The notes: generated from the sequence alone by a model not told the origin. DNA of 48,108 nucleotides from Gemmatimonadota bacterium (GCA_022823145.1 JAJDXS010000076.1:1-48108); one strand, 5' to 3'; shown: positions 17,500 through 25,906, counted from the stretch's first letter. Translations and numbers: made by a program.

Positions 17500-18392
17500 A
17501 TCCGCCTCCTCGCCGCTTCTGCACGCAACTCGCTCGCCCTTGCCAGCAACTGCTCGACACGGGCGATCCTCTCGTCCCTGTACGCCTCCATGAGTTCTAT
17601 CCGCTGTTCGGGAGTCTGCGCCGCCGCAGTGTCGCCAACTATCTCCGGACCACCCTCGGTCGTGGGTACGACGGGAATGGTCATGTCGCCGAAGCGCCTG
17701 ATCCTCGCACTGAGGTCGGCTGCGCTCCGGTCACGTTCCAGCCGCCGCCGGAGGGTCGCGATCCTGTCCTCCAGTTCCACGACCACAGCGCTGTCGCGAA
17801 GCGCACGGTTTTCCAGCAGTGTAGCCTTCCGCTCGAGGTCGTCGGCCGTGTCGTCGTCGCGGGCAACCACTTCCGGCATGGGTTCCAGCACCAGCAGCAA
17901 ATTGGTGGGGGCAAGGTCGCTTTCAACCGTCTCCAGACGCTCATGCCAGAAGTTGTACAGAGAAATCGACTCATCCAGCGAGTCCCCCAGCGGCGTAACC
18001 CGGATGGTGTTGTTGAGTATCTCCAGGTAGTTGTCCAGCGCGCCGATGAACGAATCGCCCGCCTCCTGCCATTCCCCCAGTTCGATTCGGACCTGCCCTT
18101 CCTTGATTGTTCTCTCGTCCGAGAGCGACAGGATCTCGCCGAGGATCCGCTCGGCCCGGGCCGGATTGCTCTCGAACTGCTGCAGGTATTCGTCGTTCAG
18201 CCTGTTCCAGTTGCCGTCAATACGGTCGAATTCCGCAGCGGCGGCCTGGTAGCGGAGGGAAGCGGCTATGTAGACATCATCCCAGTACTCGACGAGCTCG
18301 AGCGGACTCCGGCCAACCTCCTGCGCACCCCCACGGGAGGGCGCGAGCGTCACCGCCACAGCGGCAGCAGCCAGCAGGAGAAAGGCCCTCAT
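17496..18392 (-). CDS. Exported coiled-coil protein of unknown function
   Basis: 298 aa with signal peptide (1-24, ending SRGGAQ). The mature part is strongly helical: a tetratricopeptide-like acidic middle (about 30-140, YLQQFESNPARAERILGE), then a heptad-rich segment (about 185-225, DDLERKATLLENRALRD then VVVELEDRIATLRRRLERDR). A final basic helix ends RAEAARRRM. I do not recognise a family. Starts 2 nt after the response regulator stop and overlaps the barrel gene, so the two probably form a periplasm/outer-membrane pair, perhaps a scaffold and its anchor. Confidence 0.72.
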   Translation of the reverse strand: MRAFLLLAAAAVAVTLAPSRGGAQEVGRSPLELVEYWDDVYIAASLRYQAAAAEFDRIDGNWNRLNDEYLQQFESNPARAERILGEILSLSDERTIKEGQVRIELGEWQEAGDSFIGALDNYLEILNNTIRVTPLGDSLDESISLYNFWHERLETVESDLAPTNLLLVLEPMPEVVARDDDTADDLERKATLLENRALRDSAVVVELEDRIATLRRRLERDRSAADLSARIRRFGDMTIPVVPTTEGGPEIVGDTAAAQTPEQRIELMEAYRDERIARVEQLLARASELRAEAARRRM

Positions 18393-18394
18393 CC

Positions 18395-19807
18395 CTAGAT
18401 CCCGTACTTCTTCGTCTTGTACTCGAGCGTGCTCTTGTTGATCCCCAGGAGCCGGGCGGCCTCGGCCTTTACGCCTCCCGTGCGGGTGAGCGCCTGCCGA
18501 ACCAGCCGCTCCTCGATCCCTTCCATGGTACGGCGGAGGTCCTTGCCGTCTCCCAGGGTGCCACCGGCCAGTTGCAAGTCAAGGGTGCCGCCCAGGTTGG
18601 CCAGGAACGGAAGATCGCCCTCCGTCAGCGTGTCGCCTTCGGCCAGTACGAGGGCGCGCTCGATCACGTTTTCCAACTCGCGCACGTTGCCGGGCCAGTC
18701 GTATTCCTCCAGCCGCTGCAGGGCCACGGGGTCCAGCGCCGTCACGTCGGAGCGTGTGCGTGCCTGCAGCTTCCCTATGAAATGCTCGGCCAGCAGCTCA
18801 ATGTCGTCCTTGCGCTGCCGAAGCGGAGGAACCTCCATCGCGACGACGTGCAGCCGGTAGTAAAGGTCTTCGCGGAAGTCGTCGCCGGTGAGCAGTTCTT
18901 CGGCGGGGGTGTTGCTGGCCGCGACGATCCGCACATCGACGGGGATGGTCTCCTCGCCCCCCAGGCGCTCGAGCTCCCGCTCCTGCAGGACGCGCAGAAG
19001 ACGCACCTGCGTGGCCGGTGCCATGGTCGAGATCTCGTCCAGAAACAGCGTGCCTCCGTCTGCGAGCTCGAAGCGTCCCCGGCGCTTCCTTTCGGCACCG
19101 GTGAAGGCGCCCCGTTCGTGTCCGAACAGTTCGGAGTCGAGCAGGCCTTCGGGAAGGGCGCCGCAGTTCACGCGGACAAAGGGCCCCTTGTGGCGTGCGG
19201 ACCGCGCGTGGATGGCCCGTGCCACCAGCTCCTTGCCCGTTCCCGACTCCCCGTAGACCATCACCGTCGAGTCCGACCGGGCCACCCGCGCCAACAGACG
19301 CTTGACCTTCCTGATCGCCTCGGACTCGCCGACCATCTCGCCGTACGGCACGTCGGGCTCGTCGTCGCCCTCGCTCCGCAGGTAGGTGTTCTCGACCCGC
19401 AGCGCCAGATTCTCACGCTGCAGACGCAACCGCTCGTCACGCTCCCTGAGGATGCGATCCACCTTGATCGCGAACTCTTCCGACGAGAAGTCCTTCGAGA
19501 TGAAGTCGCAGGCGCCCATCTTCATGGCCTCGACCGCCTTTTCGATGGTGCCGTAGCCGGTGATCAGCAGGACGTCCGTATCAGGGGCGGTCTTCTTGAC
19601 CTCTTCGAGCACCTTCATTCCGTCGACCCTGGCCATCTTGAGATCGGTGATGACCAGGTCGGCACCCTCGTCGTGCAACAGCCGGAGGCCCTCCCGTCCA
19701 CCGCGGGCGGAGAGGGTCTTGTGGCCGCGCCGACGCATCAGCAGTTCCAGCCCTTCCCTCATCGAGTCGTGATCGTCGATGATGAGCACGCGCCTGGAAG
19801 CGTCCAT
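18395..19807 (-). CDS. Sigma-54-dependent response regulator (NtrC family)
   Basis: 470 aa transcriptional activator. Domain order seen: receiver (1-120) with Asp55 in VITDLKM as the phosphorylation site and Lys104 in ISKDF (the usual Lys-Pro is Lys-Asp); AAA+ domain (about 155-385) with Walker A GESGTGKE (185-192), GAFTGA (232-237, the sigma-54 contact loop) and Walker B FLDE; and a Fis-type helix-turn-helix (about 425-470, VKAEAARLLGINKSTLEYK). It should drive sigma-54 promoters when phosphorylated by the kinase whose stop codon TAG directly abuts its ATG. No convincing -24/-12 promoter was found in the window. Confidence 0.94.
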   Translation of the reverse strand: MDASRRVLIIDDHDSMREGLELLMRRRGHKTLSARGGREGLRLLHDEGADLVITDLKMARVDGMKVLEEVKKTAPDTDVLLITGYGTIEKAVEAMKMGACDFISKDFSSEEFAIKVDRILRERDERLRLQRENLALRVENTYLRSEGDDEPDVPYGEMVGESEAIRKVKRLLARVARSDSTVMVYGESGTGKELVARAIHARSARHKGPFVRVNCGALPEGLLDSELFGHERGAFTGAERKRRGRFELADGGTLFLDEISTMAPATQVRLLRVLQERELERLGGEETIPVDVRIVAASNTPAEELLTGDDFREDLYYRLHVVAMEVPPLRQRKDDIELLAEHFIGKLQARTRSDVTALDPVALQRLEEYDWPGNVRELENVIERALVLAEGDTLTEGDLPFLANLGGTLDLQLAGGTLGDGKDLRRTMEGIEERLVRQALTRTGGVKAEAARLLGINKSTLEYKTKKYGI

Positions 19808-21286
19808 CTATTTCCTCCCTCCCCGGGCGCCCTGCCGCTGGACATCGGCGGCGGGCAGATCCTCGGAGCCTCTCAAGTATACGTGGAACTCCGCACCCTT
19901 CCCAATCGACTCCGGTCCGGTGGGTTGCGGCATCAGCTCCACCCGACCGTAGTTGGCCTCGACGAGCTTCCTGACGATGGCCAGCCCCAACCCCGCGCCC
20001 TGCTCCTTGTCGCCCACGAAGGGTTCGAAGATTCGCTCTCGCAGCTCGTCCGGGACTCCCGGCCCGTCGTCGCGAACCGAGACTCGCACTTCTCCGCGCC
20101 GGCTGACGACGTCCACCCACACCGTGGTGCCGGCCTGGGCGGCGTTGCGCAGCAGATTGAGGACGAGGCGCTTCACCTGCTGCGGGTCGGCCGATGCGAG
20201 GACCGGCGTGGCCGGCTGGCCGAGATGGAGCTCGCCGCCCTTTCTGTCCAGCTCGAGCTCGGCAAGGGCAACGGCCTCGCGCACCGGCTCGCGCACGTCG
20301 TGCAGAACCACCTCGCTCTCGCCGGGACGAGCGTAGCCCAGGAACTCGTTGATGACCCCATTCAGGCCAACGACCTCTTTTCGTACCCTCTCGAGAATCC
20401 TTCGCCGCTCCTCGCGGTCCTCGGTTTCGATCGCCGCGGCGGAGAACAGCTCCAGTCCCCCGAGCGGGTTGCGGATCTCGTGAGCGACCTGAGACAGCAT
20501 CAGGCGCATCTGCTCGTCCCTTCGCTGAATCCCCGAGCGCATCCGTTCCATGGCCCGTGCGAGGCGTGAGAGTTCGTCCTCACCCTCCAGGGTTACCGGG
20601 CGGTCCATCCAGCCCCGCTGGATCCGCAGTGCCGCCCTGCTCAGGGTCTCCAGGCGCCCGACGATCCCGCCGGCCAGGCGCCACCCGAAGAGTGCGGCGA
20701 GCGCCGCGGCGCCCAGCGACAGGCCAACGATCGTCCACCTGAGGTTGTTCAGCGACTCGAAGTAGTCGGCGCGCATTCGCAGTCCCAGAAAGGCGCCGTC
20801 GGCGATCCTGCGGATGCCGTACTTGTAGATCTGTCCGTCGGCAGCCGGGACCGGGTCGGTGGTTGCGAATTCGTTCCGATAGGCCTCGGGCACCTCGACG
20901 AAGAGATATGGCTGGACCCAACTGAGCTCCTGGCCGATCCCGACCGAGTCGGCCGGCGCCGGGGTCGCCAGCACTCTCGCCACGGGATCTCCCGGCATCC
21001 AGCGGAACACGTCGGCGCCGTCGACGAAGCCGGTGACGAGCCGCTGAAGCGCGCTCTGGATCTCCCTCCACTCGTCGGTGTCCTCGGCGCCGGGCTCCAG
21101 CAGCAGGAGGGCCTCGTCGTCGCGCAGCACCAGTTCGTGCGCCACGCCGGCCACGTCGAGCAACCGGTGTTCCAGCGACTCCTCCAGCTGCCGAGCGGCC
21201 GCGTTCCACGCCAGCACCCCTTCGAGCGCCGTCGCGAGAATCGCGAACGCGACGAACAGGACGGTGAAGCGGTTGCGCAGACTCAC
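19808..21286 (-). CDS. Membrane sensor histidine kinase
   Basis: 492 aa. Seen: first membrane helix about 8-27; external sensor about 28-183 with no recognised ligand motif; second membrane helix about 184-204; HAMP linker; HisKA with His269 in SQVAHEIRNPLGG; and HATPase with NLLRNAAQAG, DDGPGVP and GLGLAIVRK. The kinase partners the NtrC-type regulator that follows without a gap. Start chosen: GTG at 21286, since VSLRNRFTVLF is a typical kinase N-terminus; the frame continues upstream into a palindromic intergenic element. Short Gly/Arg/Gln-rich tail after 480. Confidence 0.92.
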   Translation of the reverse strand: MSLRNRFTVLFVAFAILATALEGVLAWNAAARQLEESLEHRLLDVAGVAHELVLRDDEALLLLEPGAEDTDEWREIQSALQRLVTGFVDGADVFRWMPGDPVARVLATPAPADSVGIGQELSWVQPYLFVEVPEAYRNEFATTDPVPAADGQIYKYGIRRIADGAFLGLRMRADYFESLNNLRWTIVGLSLGAAALAALFGWRLAGGIVGRLETLSRAALRIQRGWMDRPVTLEGEDELSRLARAMERMRSGIQRRDEQMRLMLSQVAHEIRNPLGGLELFSAAAIETEDREERRRILERVRKEVVGLNGVINEFLGYARPGESEVVLHDVREPVREAVALAELELDRKGGELHLGQPATPVLASADPQQVKRLVLNLLRNAAQAGTTVWVDVVSRRGEVRVSVRDDGPGVPDELRERIFEPFVGDKEQGAGLGLAIVRKLVEANYGRVELMPQPTGPESIGKGAEFHVYLRGSEDLPAADVQRQGARGGRK

Positions 21287-21357
21287 CGGCCGACCCTCAG
21301 CAGCCCGTGGGTGAATCCGCGCGAGCACCGAGAGCGGCGAGGCGCGGGGCTGGCAAG

Positions 21358-21404
21358 GCGCCTTGAAGGGCGAATAGCAGGGCTATTCGGCCGAAAGGCA
21401 ACGC
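21358..21404. repeat. 47-bp imperfect palindrome upstream of the histidine kinase gene
   Basis: Core CGAATAGC (21371-21378), loop AGG, GCTATTCG (21382-21389): a perfect 8-bp stem. Outer pairing CCTT (21361-21364) with AAGG (21395-21398), and GCG (21358-21360) with CGC (21402-21404), extends it. No T-run follows on either strand, so it is not an ordinary terminator. It resembles short palindromic REP-like elements, but only one copy is present in the window. The remainder of 21287-21470 shows no gene. Confidence 0.55.
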
Positions 21405-21470
21405 AGAGCGAAGCGAACCAGCGCTGATGCATCGCCGTTCGAATGCCGGGGGGATTTCTCCCACGGGCTG

Positions 21471-22457
21471 CTACGTTCCGCATGTCACCGGGTCCAGTCT
21501 GACCTCCGAGAATTCGATCGGCGCGGGCGCCCTCGGTGCGAACACGATGTGGAAGGGGCGGACGATGCGGTGCGCGGGAACACAGAAGTCGCCCGGTATC
21601 CGCTCCACCCACTCCACCTTGGTACCGGCGGCGATCGTTATCACACTGCGTATCTCGGCCGAGTCCCCGACCTCTTCACGCACGCCCAGGAAACCTGCGA
21701 GGACCATGTCGGTTTCCCAGTCCACGCCGGGGGGAAGGGTGCGCGCACCATGGTTATGCTGTCTCCAGAATTCGTCCCAGGCTGCCTGTGTCTCCTTCGT
21801 GTCTCCCTCGTCTGGGGTGCGGAAGACGAAGGTCGTATGCGTTTCCCAGCCGGTGTCGGTCCCCTTCGCGACGGTTCCGAAGGGCAGGCTGCCGACATAC
21901 GCTGACCGGAACCCCGTTCCCACGGTTTGCGTCCGCACCATCTGGACGAACTGGACCACCTTCGCCGCGTCGACATCGGGACCGGATCCGGCCGTGACGA
22001 GGGTGGCCAGCGTTCCTGACGCGCAACGGACCCATACCCGGTTTTCCCCGCTGGGGGCGTCGATGATTCGCAGAGTTATCCTGCTGTGGTCGCCCTCGCA
22101 TTCCGTGAGTTCGAGCGGCGGGACTTCGGCAAGCTGGAAGTTCGGATCCTTGTCGAGGTCCTGGATGACCCGGGAATAGTTGTCTGCATACTGTAGCGGC
22201 AACCCGGGATTGCGCCTTCCCTCCTGTTCCCCCACGACGTCCCTGTAGCCGATCTCCTCATACATCGTCCAGCCGCCACCCGAGGCCCACTCGATCTCCT
22301 GCCTGAGCCAGCCGAGCCCCAGATGCAGTGGCGTCTCGACGGTGACGTGGATCTCTCCGGACCGTCCAAACGGCACCCCGTTGGGGGGATTGGTGACGTC
22401 GCAACCTCCAATAAGCACGTAACTGATGGTCAGACTTACAGTTACATGGATTGGCAC
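21471..22457 (-). CDS. Lipoprotein with PrcB_C-like C-terminal domain
   Basis: 328 aa. Start chosen: GTG at 22457, because it gives a short lipoprotein signal ending in LIGGC (lipobox, Cys about 19) and has AGGGGG about 12 nt upstream. The longer frame would overlap divergent pyrE. The N-terminal and middle parts (20-225) are beta-rich and unrecognised. The end (about 230-328) has AAWDEFWRQH, PGVDWETDMVLAGFLG, and IVRPFHIVFAPR, the pattern of the PrcB C-terminal (protease-complex) domain. So it is probably a surface- or periplasm-anchored protein, possibly a protease regulator; the assignment is from motif memory. Confidence 0.72.
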   Translation of the reverse strand: MPIHVTVSLTISYVLIGGCDVTNPPNGVPFGRSGEIHVTVETPLHLGLGWLRQEIEWASGGGWTMYEEIGYRDVVGEQEGRRNPGLPLQYADNYSRVIQDLDKDPNFQLAEVPPLELTECEGDHSRITLRIIDAPSGENRVWVRCASGTLATLVTAGSGPDVDAAKVVQFVQMVRTQTVGTGFRSAYVGSLPFGTVAKGTDTGWETHTTFVFRTPDEGDTKETQAAWDEFWRQHNHGARTLPPGVDWETDMVLAGFLGVREEVGDSAEIRSVITIAAGTKVEWVERIPGDFCVPAHRIVRPFHIVFAPRAPAPIEFSEVRLDPVTCGT

Positions 22458-22509
22458 ATGACGCCGCCCCCTTTTCCCATCTGTCCGCGCGGTGTATCTT
22501 TCCATCAGC

Positions 22510-23052
22510 ATGTCCTCCATGTCCCGCCTCGGAAAACTGCTCGCCGAGCGAAGCGTGAAGTCGGGCGACTTCACGCTCGCCAGCGGGCGACGTTCAAGTT
22601 ACTACGTCGATGCTCGCCTTACGACGATGTGCGGCGAAGGCCAGGTGCTCGTCGGCGAGGTTTGCTGGAATGCACTGGTGGAGGCCGGCTGGGACCCCGA
22701 GTTCGTGGGTGGGATGACCCTGGGAGCCGATCCCGTTGCGTACGCGATCGCGAATCATGCTACCCGCTCGGGCCGAAGGCTCGATGCCTTTACGGTGCGC
22801 AAGCGCCAGAAGGGCCACGGGACCGGGCGGCAGATCGAAGGGGGCCTTCCGGCCGGGGCCAGAGTGGTGGTCGTGGACGACACGGTCACATCGGGTGGCA
22901 GCCTGCTCGAGGCCGTGCGCGTCGTGCTCGCTCATGGGGCCATCGTGGTGGGTGTCCTCGCGCTGGTCGACAGGGACGAAGGAGCCCGGCAGCTTCTGGC
23001 CGACGCGGGCTACGACCTGCATTCCGTGTTCCGCGCCAGGGACCTCTGCTGA
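22510..23052 (+). CDS. pyrE: Orotate phosphoribosyltransferase
   Basis: 180 aa pyrimidine-synthesis enzyme joining orotate to PRPP to give OMP. Seen: SGDFTLASGRRSSYYVDAR substrate region near the N-terminus, GGMTLGADPVA, VRKRQKGHGTG flexible loop, and the PRPP signature VVVVDDTVTSGGS (119-131). Start ATG 22510 preferred; ATG 22519 also possible. Stands alone on the + strand between two minus-strand genes, 52 nt from the divergent lipoprotein start, so it should have its own promoter in that gap. Convergent with dnaN across 50 bp. Confidence 0.95.
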   Translation: MSSMSRLGKLLAERSVKSGDFTLASGRRSSYYVDARLTTMCGEGQVLVGEVCWNALVEAGWDPEFVGGMTLGADPVAYAIANHATRSGRRLDAFTVRKRQKGHGTGRQIEGGLPAGARVVVVDDTVTSGGSLLEAVRVVLAHGAIVVGVLALVDRDEGARQLLADAGYDLHSVFRARDLC

Positions 23053-23102
23053 CCGGAACGAGGATCCGGTCCGTCCCGGGACCAGGGCGTGACCGCGGTC
23101 GG

Positions 23103-24206
23103 TCAGTCGACGAGACGCAACGGCATGATGAGACACAGGTAATCCAGCTCCGCGTCGGTCGGCTGAATGGTTGTAGCCCGTTCGGCCGTCTTGAAGCTCA
23201 TCCGGACTTCACCCGCCGGCATGTTGCGGAGAACCTCGAGCAGATAGTTGGCGTTGAAGGCGATCTGCAGCTCCCCGCCTTCGTACTGGAGCTGCAGTTC
23301 GTCGCGCGCTTCGCCGAGGTCCGGAGTTATCGCTTCGAGGTGTAGTGTGTCGGGCTCGAAGGCGAGCTTGATCTTGTGGGTCTGCGTGCTGGCGACCACG
23401 GCCGTGCGCCGCACCGCCGCCTCCATCGCACCCTTGTCCACCGTGGCCAGCTTGTCGTTGTCCTTCGGGATAACCTGTTCGTAGTTCGGGTACTTCCCGT
23501 CGATAAGGCGTGTGTACACTTCCCTGGTATCCGAACGGAAACCCAGGTGGTTCGCTGCCCGCGCCACGGTCAGCTCGCCGTCTCCGTCGAAGAGGCGTTC
23601 CACCTGGTTCAGAGCCGAGGGAGGCACGATGAATTCGGCGGTTCCCGTGCCACCCGACCCCGATTCCACCCCCATCTTCGCGAGACGGTGGCCGTTGGTC
23701 GCCACCATGCTCATCCGCGACTCCTCGATCTCCCACAGAACACCATTCAGGATGGGCCTGCTTTCTTCGTTCGAGACCGCGAACGCCGTGGACTGGATCA
23801 GCATGCGCAGCGACGCTTCGGATACCGTCCATCCCTCTTCGAAATCGATAGCCGGGAAATTGGGGAACTCCTCGCTTGCGAGCCCGTTGAGCTTGAACCG
23901 GCTGTTCCCGCAGCCGATCTCCAACTGGTGTCCGCGTACACGCATCTCCACCGGTTCGTCGGGGAGTTCGCGCGTGATTTCCTGGAGTTTGCGGCCGGGA
24001 ACGGTGATCCCGCCCCCCTGGGGGACCTCGGCCGGGACCTTGACCCGGAGCGATACGTCTAGGTCGGTGCCGCTGATCCAGACAGATTTGCCGTCGGCCT
24101 CGATGAGCACGTTGGACAGAACGGGCAACGTGGTCTTGGTCGGGATGCTCGCCGAGACGGCAGCCAGGCCGGAGTGGAGGTTCTGGCGTGTGATTTTCAG
24201 TATCAT
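23103..24206 (-). CDS. dnaN: DNA polymerase III sliding clamp, beta subunit
   Basis: 367 aa, normal length, three repeated clamp domains. Seen: MILKITRQNLHSGL start, then PVLSNVLIEADG and SGTDLDVSLRV in domain 1; FAVSNEESRPILNGVLW and TNGHRLA in domain 2; VYTRLIDGKYPNYEQVIP, FNANYLLEVLRNM and the C-terminal LCLIMPLRLVD (close to the usual IMPMR-L) in domain 3. These are diagnostic of DnaN. ATG 24206 chosen as the conserved beginning. It lies downstream of oriC and transcribes away from it. Confidence 0.97.
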   Translation of the reverse strand: MILKITRQNLHSGLAAVSASIPTKTTLPVLSNVLIEADGKSVWISGTDLDVSLRVKVPAEVPQGGGITVPGRKLQEITRELPDEPVEMRVRGHQLEIGCGNSRFKLNGLASEEFPNFPAIDFEEGWTVSEASLRMLIQSTAFAVSNEESRPILNGVLWEIEESRMSMVATNGHRLAKMGVESGSGGTGTAEFIVPPSALNQVERLFDGDGELTVARAANHLGFRSDTREVYTRLIDGKYPNYEQVIPKDNDKLATVDKGAMEAAVRRTAVVASTQTHKIKLAFEPDTLHLEAITPDLGEARDELQLQYEGGELQIAFNANYLLEVLRNMPAGEVRMSFKTAERATTIQPTDAELDYLCLIMPLRLVD

Positions 24207-24259
24207 GGCGCAGGCGGGTTGGGAGAACCGATGGAAATCCACGGACCCCTGTGGTCCTC

Positions 24260-24304
24260 TGTTGAATTAGTAATAGAGAAACAGAAAATCGTCATCATAG
24301 TGCA
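24260..24304. other. Candidate DNA unwinding element of oriC
   Basis: 45 bp that is far more AT-rich than the surrounding sequence, immediately left of the DnaA box at 24305. TAG-TAA-TAG at 24268-24276 fits the repeated trinucleotide pattern of DnaA-trios on this strand, though it is about 28 nt from the nearest box, farther than in Bacillus. Confidence 0.55.
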
Positions 24305-24322
24305 TGTGGAAAAGTGGGAGAA
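24294..24322 (-). promoter_or_regulatory. Candidate dnaN promoter with a DnaA box in the spacer
   Basis: On the minus strand a -10 TATGAT (24294-24299, 5 of 6 to consensus) follows a weak -35 TTCTCC (24317-24322) with a 17-nt spacer. The DnaA box TTTTCCACA (24305-24313) fills the spacer, so DnaA binding could repress dnaN transcription. Weak -35, so tentative. Confidence 0.4.
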
Positions 24323-24520
24323 CACCGGTCCGAGCAGCTTCTGGAGCCTGCTGCCGGAAGGCGAAACGGATACCCCGAACGATTGTGGAAATATCTGGAA
24401 ACACGGGCGGTTATGCCAGCAAAACCGGATGCACTGTGGAAGAATGCAGGGATTCAAGAGGTTGTCCACATGGTTTTCCACATACGGCGACCGTGTTGGC
24501 CCGAGGCCGGAGAAACGCGA

Positions 24521-25906
24521 TCACGCGGGGATGGCGCTCAACCGCTTCCGAAGTGAATCGACACGATTCTGGAGATCCTCGTCCTTCCCGAGTTGCTGCT
24601 CTACCTTCCGGATCGAGTGGATTACGGTGGAGTGGTCGCGATCTCCGAAGTACTTCCCGATTTGCGTGAGCGACAGATCGAGCAGCTCTCGCATCAGGAA
24701 CATCGCGACTTGGCGCGGGATCACGATATTGCGGGAACGGCGAGGGGAAACGAGTGCCCCGGTCGTGGCGCCCCATGCTGCAGCCACCTCATCCCGAATG
24801 AGTTCCGGGCCCAGTGGCGGCTGTTCCCGAAGGGACCCGACGCCCGCCAGGGCCGCCCGGGCCAGACTTGGGGTGACTTCCCTTTCGGTCACCGAAGAGA
24901 GCGCGAGCAGCTTTATGATGGCCCCCTCGAGCTCGCGGACCGAAGATGTGCAGAAGCGGGCCACCAGGTCGAGGACCTCGAGGGAGAGATTCATATTCTC
25001 CTCATCGGCCTTCTTCCGGAGAATGGCGACCCGCGTCTCGTAATCCGGTTGGCTGATTTCGGCCACAAGGCCCCATTCGAAGCGCGAGACGAGACGTTCT
25101 TCGAGTCCCTCGAGATCCTTGGGATGCCTGTCGCTGGTCAGGACGATCTGCCGGTCGCTGTTGTAGAGCACGTTGAACGTGTGGAAGAACTCCTCCTGCG
25201 TGTGCTCCTTGCCCCTCAGAAACTGTACGTCGTCCACCAGGAGGAGGTCGTAGGAACGGTAGCGGGCGCGGAACGCGTCGGTCCGGTTCTGGTAGATGGC
25301 GGTCACCATCTCGTTGACGAATTGCTCCGCCGGCAGGTAGCAGACGCTCGTGTGCGTCCGCAGTTCCAGCATCCAGTTGGCGATCGCATGCATGAGATGC
25401 GTCTTTCCCAGTCCGGTCGCACCGTAGAGAAACAGCGGGTTGTAGCTGCGGGCAGGACGTTCCGCGACCGACCGGCTTGCCGCCTGGGCCAGGCGACTGT
25501 GTTTGCCGACGATGAAACGGGCGAAGGTATACCGATGGTTCAGCCCCGATACGCGATCCTGCCCGCTCGCGGGCGTGGGCAGCGGATTCTCGGGCGCCGT
25601 CGGCGACTCCACGACCGGGGCCACGGAGAGTTCCGGTGTGCTGCGGTTCGGAGCCGAGCCGGCGGCGGTGACGCTGATCGTGACGGCACGTCCGACGATG
25701 CTCCCGGCGATTTCGCCGAGCATCCCTCCGTACTTGTCTTCGAGCCACTCGGCGTGAAAGCGGCTTGGGGCGACAATGTGAAGAACCCCCTCCTCCCAGG
25801 AGTCCACGTCAGCGGCGGCCAGCCACGTATTGAAGCTCTGCTCGGGTAGAGTGATTCTGGCCTGCTCGAGGATCTGTTCCCAGAGTTCCGCCACAACTGG
25901 TTCCAT
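24521..25906 (-). CDS. dnaA: Chromosomal replication initiator DnaA
   Basis: 461 aa initiator that binds DnaA boxes and opens oriC. Seen: domain I (ELWEQILEQARITLPEQSFNTWL), a variable Pro-rich domain II (about 85-118), AAA+ domain III from NHRYTFARFIVG with Walker A GATGLGKT (162-169) and Walker B LLLVDDVQF (Asp225-226), and domain IV with GDRDHSTVIHSI, the box-recognition signature. ATG 25906 chosen: it matches the family start. The frame extends 20 codons further but with no support. Transcribed toward oriC and dnaN; divergent from rpmH across 213 bp. Confidence 0.97.
   Translation of the reverse strand: MEPVVAELWEQILEQARITLPEQSFNTWLAAADVDSWEEGVLHIVAPSRFHAEWLEDKYGGMLGEIAGSIVGRAVTISVTAAGSAPNRSTPELSVAPVVESPTAPENPLPTPASGQDRVSGLNHRYTFARFIVGKHSRLAQAASRSVAERPARSYNPLFLYGATGLGKTHLMHAIANWMLELRTHTSVCYLPAEQFVNEMVTAIYQNRTDAFRARYRSYDLLLVDDVQFLRGKEHTQEEFFHTFNVLYNSDRQIVLTSDRHPKDLEGLEERLVSRFEWGLVAEISQPDYETRVAILRKKADEENMNLSLEVLDLVARFCTSSVRELEGAIIKLLALSSVTEREVTPSLARAALAGVGSLREQPPLGPELIRDEVAAAWGATTGALVSPRRSRNIVIPRQVAMFLMRELLDLSLTQIGKYFGDRDHSTVIHSIRKVEQQLGKDEDLQNRVDSLRKRLSAIPA

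Larger units (their letters stand above)
24207..24520. other. Replication origin (oriC) between dnaA and dnaN
   Basis: The only gene-free stretch over 300 bp. It holds five DnaA-box-like 9-mers: TTTTCCACA at 24474-24482 and, inverted, at 24305-24313; TTGTCCACA at 24462-24470; ATTTCCACA inverted at 24384-24392; TCTTCCACA inverted at 24435-24443. An AT-rich stretch (24260-24304) next to the first box is the likely unwinding element and includes TAGTAATAG, a possible DnaA-trio. The boxes run in both orientations, three one way and two the other. Position between dnaA and dnaN matches many bacterial origins. Confidence 0.88.

Noticed and set aside
18107..20569. 820-codon + strand open frame opposite the kinase and regulator
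   Set aside because: The minus strand encodes complete kinase and NtrC domains; the antisense reading has no motif.
21300..21470. Small gene in the gap upstream of the kinase
   Set aside because: The frame is Arg/Pro-rich, crosses the palindrome and has no credible start; it reads as intergenic.
23053..23102. Possible terminator between pyrE and dnaN (GGTCC...GGACC and the palindrome GACCGCGGTC)
   Set aside because: Stems are short and lack a T-run; ordinary for this GC content.
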